In this document: positions 30,101 to 41,600 of the stretch, one piece after another
Position numbering within the stretch: position 1 is the stretch's first letter
Layout of the letters: each line of letters opens with the position of its first letter
NCBI RefSeq assembly: GCF_000327385.1
Contig: NW_008709190.1
Coordinates: 2,337,864 to 2,401,863 of the forward strand
Direction: 5' to 3'
From: Lottia gigantea
Lineage: Eukaryota > Mollusca > Gastropoda > Lottiidae
Length of the DNA stretch: 64,000 nt
Notes under the pieces: model-generated
Database searches by the model: none
What the model was told of the DNA's origin: nothing
What the model saw: the letters and a program-made list of their open reading frames with translations, nothing else
Made by a program: the position numbers and the translations under genes

Positions 30101-31837
30101 CCGGGGTGAAAAATATCCAAGTTCGAAACACCCTGTATATACTATATGAACTATTACGTAGCCTTGATAACCCGGAAGCTAACTTTCCCTTCAACAAATA
30201 TATGAAATATATCTCGAAGCTGTGATAAATTTAGAATTTAAGCCTCTTTAATTATAGCTATTTAATTATTTACTCATAAACCCCAACACGGGAAATGTAA
30301 TTTAGAATCATTTAACTGTTTTTGAAAACCAGGTCTTCATAACGACCAGACTCGGTAAATAAATAAAATATTATCGCCCAAGGGTTAAACCTATATAAGC
30401 AAGGTGAAAGCAGGGTATTTATTCTTCTGGAAAATCATTGGATCGGAAAGTTTGAAATCTGTTGAACTCTTCGTGTCCATTTTCTAAACTGGTACCCCCA
30501 GTTATTGAGGCAAAGTGAAAACCATCGACAGGGTTTTGCATCCATAGCTTGGAAATACAGGGATCTAAAGCCTTTATATGCTGTTTGCATGAACACTATG
30601 TTACAAAAACCGAAATCGATATTAAGATTCGTTTTGATATTTTTTTTTAAACCTGAAGCCAAATAATCCTTTTACACTCTCGTAAAGCTTTTATCACTTA
30701 AGATGTTTACCTCTGAAGGAGGGCACATTATTATTAAAATTTCAGATCACTCATTTTGAAATATTCTTATGTTAGACATAATAAAACAGAACCTGAAACA
30801 TGTTACTCAATGCTGTGCGATCTGACAACTGACTTGTTTTTATATAGCATCCATGAGCGGACGAAAATCAGTTCTATGGCAATATTCACAAACCACTATT
30901 TTTAAGATGGCTGCCCACTAAACCAATCTTAATTTGGTATTGATCTCATCAATAAATGTTGAATCTGACAAATCTTCTTAACAAAGGACCACCTGTAGAT
31001 TTAATTAGGTATCAATTGTTTAAGCATCAAGGAATTATTCAGTTTCAAGTAAACCGACTGCTTTAGTGATCCTCTCCTTATTTCTATTAAACGGTTGCCG
31101 ATCGTTTTAAAAATGTTGTTACATGTGTTTATTACCAAAAACATAAAAATACATAAACTTCCAGCTGAGTTATAAGTACAAGCCACTTACTTATACTAAG
31201 TAATACTTTAGTTTATGAGGTTTTATATATTTGATAAAATACCCCAAGGTGTCGTAATTTATCTCTTTTGAATACTTCAATATTTAAGAAATGAACTTTT
31301 TGTTATTTACGCTATATGAAGATAAAATTGAATTACCCCCACCCCCAACTCTTGACATAAGTTTGGTTACGCTACCGAAGACACACAATAACAACAATAA
31401 GGGAATTATTAAAAGGAGGGTGGGTTTCATATTTGTACACACGATCTACATGTAGCCTTCATGTACGATGCTAGACAAGGCACCGAGCAATTGTGCCTTT
31501 TAATTTCAAGAGAGATTTATTCTAGTAAATTAAGAATACCTTTCGTGTATATTAAAATCTAAGCTCGCCACCATGGGATAATATAACCACTGTATAACGG
31601 CATACTTGTCAACATCAGAAGAACCAATTGTGTTAAGCCACCAGAGATGTCTGGATTACAAAATACCCCCATTATAGCCATTAATTCTCACTATGTTCAT
31701 AATTCTAGTTAGCAACCCCATTAAATGTCTCGGAGATGAGAAAAATATCAAACTAAATCAGCGTAATTAAAGAAGTCCGAATAGGGCAATCCGAAGGACT
31801 GATTTCTATATATTAAGTCCCGTTGTCTTGAATCAAC
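12131..31837. other. Long intergenic stretch, no gene recognised
   Basis: Nearly 20 kb of AT-rich sequence with many stops in all frames. I saw no tRNA, no conserved protein motif and no chain of exons. Open frames such as 13612-13854, 13887-14117, 21563-21847, 22440-22667, 25957-26175 and 28753-29399 are isolated, often overlap frames on the opposite strand, and match nothing I know. A small GC-rich spot at 13268-13292 stands out. Distal regulatory DNA for AP-2 or the receptor could lie here, but nothing in the sequence proves it. Confidence 0.45.
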
Positions 31838-32138
31838 CCTATGCCCGTGGTCACTATGAACAAATTCATGACTCTACCCTATGCATGTTGTCACTATGAA
31901 CACATTCTTGACTCTATCCTATGTTTGTTGTCACTATGAACAAATTCTCGACTCTACCCTGTGCTTGTTGTCACTATGTAACACATTCTCGACTCTACCT
32001 TGTGCATGTTGTCACTATGTAACACATTCTCGACTCTATCCTATGCATGTTGTCACTATGTAACAAATTCTCAACTCTACCCTGTGCATGTTGTCACTAT
32101 GAACACATTCTTGACTATCCTGTGCATGTTGTCACTGG
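31838..32138 (+). repeat. Minisatellite, 40-41-bp unit, about 7.5 copies
   Basis: The unit reads approximately CCTATGCATGTTGTCACTAT, then GAACACATTCTCGACTCTA. It repeats about seven and a half times and breaks off at GTCACTGG. Units with GTAAC are one base longer than those with GAAC, so the period alternates between 40 and 41 bp and no single frame stays in register. The open frames at 31881-32063 and 32000-32299 are artefacts of the array. Confidence 0.93.
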
Positions 32139-35100
32139 AAGTTTTGAAGCTTTTTTTGTTGAAGCGACAACGGTTCAAGACAACCCTCAAAACTATGGTC
32201 CTATTTTCAATTGAGATGAATATGAACACAGTAAAAGAGTGGGTTTATTTGTTGATCGATTCCCTGAAAGAGGACATTGCCGCCTGGACTTCATATTGAG
32301 AAACCCGCCAATCTCATGGCAAGGTTTCTCTTTATTTATTGCATATTAGATATAGTTTGAGTGCTTAGACATCATCTTGTGGAGGACAAATATTTGAAAA
32401 AGATAGCCTAATTAAGCATAACTAAGTGACGCTTGATGTTGAAGTATTTCATTTAATTACTTGTAATAATATTACCAATCAATAGCATAGTCAGAATTTT
32501 CACATCACAAATTATATGCGACAGAATGGGCATTCATTATTGCAAGATGAATCACAAACGCATCTGTGGTGTAATTCACATTACCAGTCTTTACATACTA
32601 ATCTATCACAATCCTACAGGCGTAATGCCAATCATAATTTCTGAAACAAAATCATAATTCTGCAGTTATAAGCTATGTAGGATCCTCAAATTGACGAGAT
32701 ATGCTGACAAACATGGATTAAATAAACCCCAACGTATCTTTGGAACCAAAATCCGTTTCAAGGATGGTTTGCTCCAAATCATTTCACATATTAATGGATT
32801 TCTTTACAATACGTAAACTGCGTTAAGTAAGTTTTGTTTGGAAATATATCACTGTCTTGCCATTACCTTTAGATTTTGCCATTAACCTCCATTACACACC
32901 ACCATCTCTATCTACCAGAAAAATCATAGGGATCAATTAAACCTTTAGAGAAGATGGGTTGCAGTGGTCAAGAGACAGAGCATGAGACATACTTGCTATT
33001 TAAGATTCAGTTTATTTTTTTCTTACATCACACTGCTTTTAATAACTGGAGCTTGGCGAGTCCCTTGGTGGGCTTGTAGGTAACTCTATGGGGTGTTGGT
33101 ATGACCAGTTGAAATCCAAGAAGTTACACAGAATGTATTGACCATAACTTACTACTCCGATTACTCATGTTACTTGTATTTGTCAGACTTTCGTGACTTT
33201 TTAGGCGTATATAACATTAATTTATATTCCCTTGTTCCTCGTTATGACAGTCTGTACTGTATCGGATAAATCATATTATGTTTGGACTACTAAGTTGTTT
33301 TAGTAGTTAGACCGAAATGTATATAACATTATTACTGTGACCTACCGATTTGTGCGATAATGTATGAACGATTTTTAAATTGGGTCACCGATTTTATCAT
33401 ATCAATGAATTTGAGCTGATACCTGTCAAATAGAAACAATTCCATCAAAATTATGCTCACCGCATTTTTTTTATGAATTCTTAAATCCAATACATTGCAG
33501 TCCAGTAGGGCATAAAATCAATTCACCTCAGTAAATAAGTTGTCAAATTGTCAAGAGAAAAAACTGAATCTGATCGTCAAACAAATCTAACGACCTGTCT
33601 AGTCTCTTTTATAACATTTAATGAAGCCGAAGGAAATGACATATATCCATATTCAATGAAACGTCCATGTGGAGATTCAATTGCAAATTCTTTTCAATTT
33701 ATCAATTCGTTAAAAATGATGAATATGTGGCTTAAATGGTGTCCAGATTAAACTAAAACTGTTAATGGATTTTGACACAAAACTGTCTTTAAGTTGATGG
33801 AAACGTTTTCTGATCTCTGAGAGAAACCCGAAATAACTTCAATGCAGTAACTGTACATGGTGATTACACATTCAGCATACGACATACGGCATTTTCTTAT
33901 AACGTTATTACAAAAAAACTTATCGTTAATACATCGAGTGTCACCCTTTATCTGAAATAAGTGTACATAGGAAATGAGTTCTTACTTGGCTATTCCATAG
34001 AGACGGACAACGACATGCAAAGTACGATGAAGTCAATTTTTTCCAGATAACAGACAATCATAGGTTCCAACCCAAGTTTGCGAGCCTGTGTCGTGAGACA
34101 CTGATTGTGGCTGGCTAAAAAAGAAATGTACTTAATTTTTATGTCATAATCTTGGTTAGTGGCATGATCTAGCTTTAAATATGTCATTGATGTGTTCACG
34201 TTGTACCAGGACAGACAAAATTTAACCAATACAAATGCAGATTTTAAATGAAGGCAATTTTACGTAACTCTTGTAATTACGTCTATTGTTACGAGGCAGG
34301 CCATTGAAGATGTTTGTAAGGTAAAGGATTCACTAAATAAGAATAGTTCATTAGTGCTCATTGCTTCCGAAATCTACAGCGAACAACTGTGATGCATATT
34401 GTAACATATGTCAATTTGTGTTTGAAGTATCCGATTAACGCCTTACATTTGATTGGTCGCTTAGTTAATATATTGTGAGCTGATTCCAACTTGGCGCTTT
34501 GGGCCTTGTTTTACCCGTGTTTTGTATACTTGTAGTTGCGTTTGATGTATGTATTGGCACTTTTGATAACGCTGTCGAGGGTTATTCTTCTTTAACCTCA
34601 AAAAGTGTGTTGCTGATACCTTCGAGCACTGGCTCTAATCGTGGTTAGTTTATCTGAGTTATTTCTATTCGACCGTTTCATGTCGAGATTCACCTTTAAA
34701 CTGATGACTGACAGGAAAAACCTGTAGCTCATCTAGATTAAGACATCAGTTAGTAAAAGAGATAAAAAAAATTAAACAAAAAGACCTCCAGTAAATTGAA
34801 GACAACTGGTGAAAAAACGTAAAATGATGAAAGGATATGAAGATAGACAGTAGTAAGGTAATAGAGTACTCCATCAACAAAAACAACATCTGATTTCTTT
34901 TACAGCGTGCTGGCAATCAACAACCAACAGGGAAGACAATCTCTCTCATTCGTTTCTTTACTAACTGGTGAATCTTGAAATTATCTGTGAAGATAGATCT
35001 ACGCATCACATGTAATAGATTTAGCAGCGATTTGAGTAGTAAGAAGTGTGATTTGTCGATACGAAGGACTATTAATCCACAAATACTAGCAGTCAACTCC

Positions 35101-35283
35101 GACACGGTTCTCTTGTAGAACAAAACTTTTTGTCATACTCGGAGCGGTTCAGTTTACCGAAGAACATGTGGTTGGCATCATGGACAATCAGCAACTTATG
35201 CGATTGAGACAGATGTAAACTTGTGGATGATAATGCCCTACAAACGTCTGGGAGTTAAATGACAAACTTTTTATTAGAAAAAT
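32139..35283. other. Upstream flank of the first receptor gene
   Basis: AT-rich sequence between the minisatellite and the receptor start codon. No TATA box or other clear promoter element could be picked out. Any 5' noncoding exon would be invisible here. A weak minus-strand exon-like segment at 33995-34115 is discussed in the findings. Confidence 0.4.
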
Positions 35284-35673
35284 ATGGCTTCTGAATTGAA
35301 TAGTACTGTTTTATCGGGTAATGACACTTTCAATAATACAGACAATGGGACCGAATGTTGGAATGAATACTGTTATGATCTTGAAGATTATGAGGAATAT
35401 CTAAATAATCATATAACACCCAGCTGGGCAGAATGGATATTTGTTGTCATTTATTTTTTGACTTTTATTATGGGACTTGTGGGCAACTCTCTTGTGGTTT
35501 TTGCTGTGTGGAAGAATCACAGCATGCGAACAGTGACCAATGTATTTATTGTTAATTTAGCTATTGGTGACTTTCTGGTGATTAGTTTATGTTTGCCACC
35601 AACGCTGGTTCAGGATATCACATTTACCTGGTTTCTAGGTTTAACTATGTGTAAACTTCTCTTGTTTCTTCAG
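35284..35673 (+). CDS. Receptor 1 exon 1: N-terminus to start of TM3
   Basis: 130 codons from ATG 35284, chosen as the first Met of the open frame and followed by a glycosylated N-terminus of normal family length. It covers TM1 (about 48-76), TM2 (about 85-109), the extracellular loop with Trp116, and Cys123, ending in LLLFLQ. The donor is CAG|GTACGT and the intron is phase 0. There is no signal peptide, as is normal for this family. Confidence 0.93.
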
Positions 35674-38600
35674 GTACGTAAGAACTTATATTATTGTCAT
35701 AACTCAATTATATGTTCGGGAATATTGTGTCAATATTGATAGACATTCAATGTTTAAATAGTCATATCAGTTTTATATAACTTTACGACTGATTTGAAAG
35801 ACAACACGGCTCAATTTGATGCTCAAGAGTATTTTTTATGAACCTACAACGAAAACTGATAAATGGGATAATTGAAAGTTCTTCATGTATTACATGAAGA
35901 CAAGAAGCCTACCCACTTTGCAAATTAAGATACCTAAAACACCAATAAAAGACACAGTGAGGCAATTAGCTATCTTGGGTCATTTGCGATGGAAATGCAT
36001 GACATAACCAGGTGCCCACGGAAACAATAAGTGAATGTATCCTATTAATTCGCCTGCTAAGAAATCATCTGTGCTGTTTTCATTTATCAAGCTTCTTAAA
36101 CCATTTTTCGTACACATTATATACTATTCAAACTTCAATTTTTTTTAAAGATATAACTCCCTTGGGTTCGCTAACGCTTTCGAAGATTCTTTTGTACCAT
36201 TATTACGCCTGTACGACCATAATGAATGATATTGGTTCGAGTTTGAAATTATTCTTAAAAAAATAGTCCTAATTAAACGAATAGATACCAGACCAGACCA
36301 CTTGGTATTTTGGTCGAGGTAACCATATGATTTGCTTCAATTTTATGTTTATGTTGTGAGCCGCAAGGGGTCGAAATGAAAAATGTATAGCTATTAGGAT
36401 CCTTGTGCCACAAGCTGAGAGGGTAGAAATCCTTCAAAAGATGGTATTCGAAAAGAATGTGCAACCGTCAAACCAAACGTATTTCTCTACTCTGCGGTTT
36501 AAATCAACTTTGATCTCACGCTTAAATCGTATAATTACCCTCGAATTAACCATTTCACGTTATACATTTGTTTCCGAATATTTTATATTTATCATACTCT
36601 TTGCCTGCTCTCGTAATCATTTTCTGACTTTAATAAGGAAAGAATTGTCACTTTTGTCGTAAGTAAACGTTTTGAACGTCATTATCATGGAAATATTTTC
36701 CAAAACTATGTCTGGGTTCGGCTTAATATTTTAATCAACGATACAGACATTATGATGCTCTAGGCAAACGAGAGTTTTTCTTTAATCTTATTTTTCATTT
36801 ATCATTGTGGAAATACCAGATCTTGGATCATTGATAAGTGAAGGAGAGGTACAGGAATAACATCATTTATTAATATACAGAGTATTGTAAGGTTAATAAA
36901 ACCTCTTGACATTATCAAGTTTTCTTTTCATCATAACAAATCCGATTAAACCAATGTGTTTGCTGAAGGCAAGAGTCTGGCTTTCCTAATAATTATGATA
37001 AAATACTATCAAACTTTGTTTATTTCCTGTGCATGTTCCACCACATACGTATATTATTTGCCTCTTTTTAAAGAGATGGACACAATGAGTCAATGTCCTC
37101 TGCACGGCAATCAAGTGCAGGTCGTTATACCCTTATTTCATTCCAGATAGGATGGAAGTAAAATCTCAGTCAGTTAAGAACGGTTGGCGTATTCGATTCA
37201 GTTGTCTTTTGCACATTATCCACGATGGTCTTCTAGGGGCTAAACCGGATCGAGTCAATTGTCAAATCACAGATGATCGACAAGAGTTAATACTGAAATG
37301 TACCAGTAAAGGAGCAGTCAAATGTTGTTATGCTCTTTGCTTTTGAATAGATGAAAATTCAAAACATATGCCAAATAATCTACTAAGATTTCGCTGTCAA
37401 AGGGAGAGCCAAAACGTGTAATCTTTATTGATATACTGTGTCCACATATATCTGGTAATAATAACTAAGCCAGAAGCAGTATTTGGTTCAGTATTGCCCT
37501 GATGATATTACATATATGAGAATGCAACACGTAATGGAAGACATCCAAATTTCCGCTATATAATTGAGCCGTAAAATTCAAATTGGTACTCGGTTGGTAT
37601 TGAAGGAGCTTGGTTAGCATTTAACTGATTGGGCTATTCGATCTATATTAATTTAAAAGATCATAGAACGAGCTGAATTTTAGATCGGTCTACTGCAGCG
37701 GTGATGTGTGAATAGCATCGTAATGATGCACAAGTTTTATATTACCTTCGTGTGAAGTTTTCAACTAATGATATCGAGCAATTACAAAGATTTACACCGA
37801 AACTGCTTAATTAACAATTAGTACGCTCCGATTTTAATTAACCCTTTTTAAACATATTCAGTTTGATCAAGTAGATACATAAATTTTAATAGCACGTTTT
37901 AAACATATTTTCACTTATAATTTACAACGTTTTTAATAATGAATAGTTTGTATACTGCCCCTTTAAGCCATATTTTCTATCAAATGGAATGGAATAGAAC
38001 TCTTATTTGAGCAGTAATTATCGAAAACCTTTATTTTAATATCGTAGGATGATGACTTATAACCAAAGGTATCATTGCTTGCTTTCTAAAATTAGATTTG
38101 ATATTCGTCTGAAAAATTATGTATTCAAATTTCACCTTTTATATAGAGAAATTTAAAATATGATTGCCTAGACAATTTAATAATACAATCCGCTATTTCT
38201 GTTATATAATAGAAATGCCGACTTTCCTAGTTTAAAAACCAATCTTAACGCCATACTCGCAACTTTTCATTATCAATTGTACATAATAGTGTTCTTACTT
38301 ATCTTCTGTTCTGTCTACTTCAAAATGTCATTCAAAGATAATCATTGGTACAGTTTGTCACGGAATGGCATGATCTTATGATGTAATCAATTGCGATCGA
38401 TTTGCCAGTTTTCGGGTAGTCGAGTAGGCTACCTTTAAAATAGATGTTATAACCGAATGGTCTTTCAGAAATGTTAAAATTCTACCAGCTTTCAGTGAAT
38501 GTTTACCGAGGATGTTGTGTGAAACAAAGGTTTTGGTTCGAAGCAATTTGTCTTGAAAGGGCACAAAAGTATGTCTTAATTTGAAAGATTTTCAAATCAC

Positions 38601-41600
38601 AAAATCATTAAAATTTACAATTACTCTAAAAAGTGTTGCACTGTGCTGTGCGTAGCTTGGCATTACTCTAAACCAGGATGCTCTTCAATAGGCCCAGAGC
38701 ATATAAAATATGGTGTGACCGTTGGATTGGCGCCTGCAATAATCTTTCATCAATATACAGTCTACCTAGTTGTAAAGGGTACGAAAGTTCCGGCGCCATG
38801 GCCTTTGGACAACTGGAAGAGATGTTGATCAGCGAGAGTCTTATTTGCGCTTTCGTTGTACAAAATAAATGTTTTTGTTTCTTTGTGGACTGTAACAGTT
38901 GTTAAGTCATTAAAATGATTTCTCATTTAACATTGCAAAAGGTAACATGCGACCATGTTACATTATTTTCAACAACACGAAACAACATTCCACGAGAATA
39001 TCCATGTTACACAATTATATAAATTATATAATACACAATTCCTAAAACAATTTAATAGAAATGAAGCCAAAATATGACCATTTCAAAACCTTATGAAACA
39101 TTGCCTTTTAAGTATTATTTCATTAAAGTATGCTGAAAATGAAGCCAAACTTGTTCTTTGGTTTTATATGTCTTGATCTATAACATCGGTAAGGGTCAAT
39201 ATACTTGCAGAAAGTTCAACTCTTGAACAACATTAGCAATAAATAGATACAGATCTGTCTTCTAAAAAATCCTCTTTTAATTATAATATGTACATTAAAC
39301 GAATTGGAATTTCGGTGTAGGATAAACGTAGGCTGCTTAATCCTTATAGTACGATGTATATATTTCTATTTGTATTAAAATGTGTATGTATGCTATTACA
39401 GGAATAAGCTAATCGTGAGCATTGCAAAAAAAAAAAAATCCATTCTATATATAATAGGCTATATTAAATATGATATTTTAGTTTAATTAGTTATCGCTAA
39501 CATCTCATGTCTTACACAATAGTTAAAAACGGAGGAGTGATACATTAATGCAATAATAGGATGTAAAGTTCTAAGCTTACCTTTGGGAGACCAATAACCG
39601 GTCGATTGTTGTCATTTCTTACTCCACATAATCCTCTTCCAGATTCACACTCTTCAGCCAGCGATGCTGCAATCACCCTAAAAAAAAGTCAGAGTGGAGG
39701 TGATCTTATTATTACTAGAAAAATGGCTACCGACTAATATCCAAATCGGGCTGTAATATTATGGGCATTATTTTTATTGACATGGGTGCCAAGGAATTGG
39801 CAGATAGGTATATCGGTTCACAAGTTGGTCTGATACACAGACAATCATGACAATACAGACGGAGTTCTTAAGTATATGATTCATTAAATGAACGCACTTC
39901 TTGGTGGCAAAAGGTTGTTTCAATCGGTTTGAGACATCCCACTTGGATGAACTTGTAATGTTTTCTGATATATTCTTCATGAATGGTGAAACGCCTGGAA
40001 ACTATTTGCTCTGACTGACTAATGACTATACCCTTTTTAAATTTCCCTAGTTTTCAGCATTGTATTGGCTCATTCATGTGCAGAAAGTAAGACGTGAACA
40101 TCATATATCATTTCTTACCAATATTTTATATGGCGAAATCTTACTTTAAAAGCACTTAACTTATTTGCCATTGGTTATACAATAAATAAAGCTTTTGAAA
40201 TACATCACTTTTTGTCTAAGTTGTTAATGTATGATTTAAGATAAAAGTTAACGATGGGTGAAGATAAGAAAGAAAAAAAGGTGATGGTTAAATTTGGTTT
40301 TAATGAGAGACACGAGGTACTAAGAAAGAATCGAGTGCTTTTAAGTCTACATTGGATACTTATAAAATTGTGTACTTCACAAGTATAGTACAGCCAGTAC
40401 ATTGTATCGATTAAGTAAAATAATGTTATATGACAACAATATTGATAAAATTTGAAACTGTGTATAATATAACAATATGTAATAATAACTGGACACAATT
40501 ATATGGATAACAATTACTTTATTAAATAACTTGCGACGTTTCGACGATGATGCTTTCGTCTTTATCAAGCAATGATATGTAATAATAAAATAATATATAT
40601 TTCAATTCTGCACAATGCAGATGCTAACATTTTTTCAATGTCAGTTTGAATGAACTCAGAAATAACTATGACATGTTGCTAATCCAAGTTAATCTCTATT
40701 TGAAATGGAGCTTAGTTCATCATACAAGAGATTGCATCTAATTTTAGCCAAGCTGATCACAGAATTGATTTCTATGAAGAACCAAAAAACCTTTGCGCAC
40801 ATCTGGACACTGCAAATGAATTTCCATGCCATAAGTTCGAGCTCTATAAAAATGCCCCCTTTTCCAAGTAATTATGTCTAAAATTGGCGGTGATTTCAAC
40901 AAAATGAAAGGTACTTTTATTTTTCTGGACCAGGACTTAACAAAACAAACAGTTTTCGTATAACATTTTACAGTATTTTCCCTCAGGATCAAAATTGTGC
41001 CCGAAAATAAAACTTCGATTTATACCTTACATGTGTATTTCTGGTCATATGTCCTTTAAAAACATTATAGTGACTTGAAAGCAAAGTTATTAGGTGAACT
41101 TGGTGATGCCCTATCGGTGAAACTGTTTAAATAGCTTGACCATTAAAAAAATCGTCTTCTTCGATCGCTATCAGTTCTCCTTAAATTTATTTATTGCCAT
41201 ATGTATTGTACTAGGATAAGGTTGTTCACTTTCCTTCATCCGTAATACAGCTTGAAATATCATCAGCGACCAAATATTTGATGTTTACTTAACATGCCAT
41301 ATTTCTTTCAAAGGTCTGACCACTTTATGGCGTTGTACTACTTTGAATTATTTTCATACTTTCTTCAAAGTGCACTTAAAAGTTTTCCTTTTTTTTCTTT
41401 CTTGAAACTTTGTTACTTGCAAGATCAAACTCTGCCAACAATTTTCAAGTTTTTGTAAAAGCATTCCTACATTTTAGACTTGAGGAAGTTTCATTATGTA
41501 GACAATACAGTTAAAGAATCGTGCATTAACCTGACCTCTACATACAGCTAACATGCTAGTAATTTACTTGTTTGATCCAAGTTAAGATGTTCCACATTAA

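Noticed and set aside
31838-32138. Regular repeats that might suggest a CRISPR array
   Set aside because: Units are directly adjacent with no unique spacers, and the window is animal DNA. It is a minisatellite.
40744-40992. 82-codon minus-strand frame in receptor intron 1
   Set aside because: It matches no known family and lacks supporting splice sites or neighbours; length is within chance for this amount of DNA.
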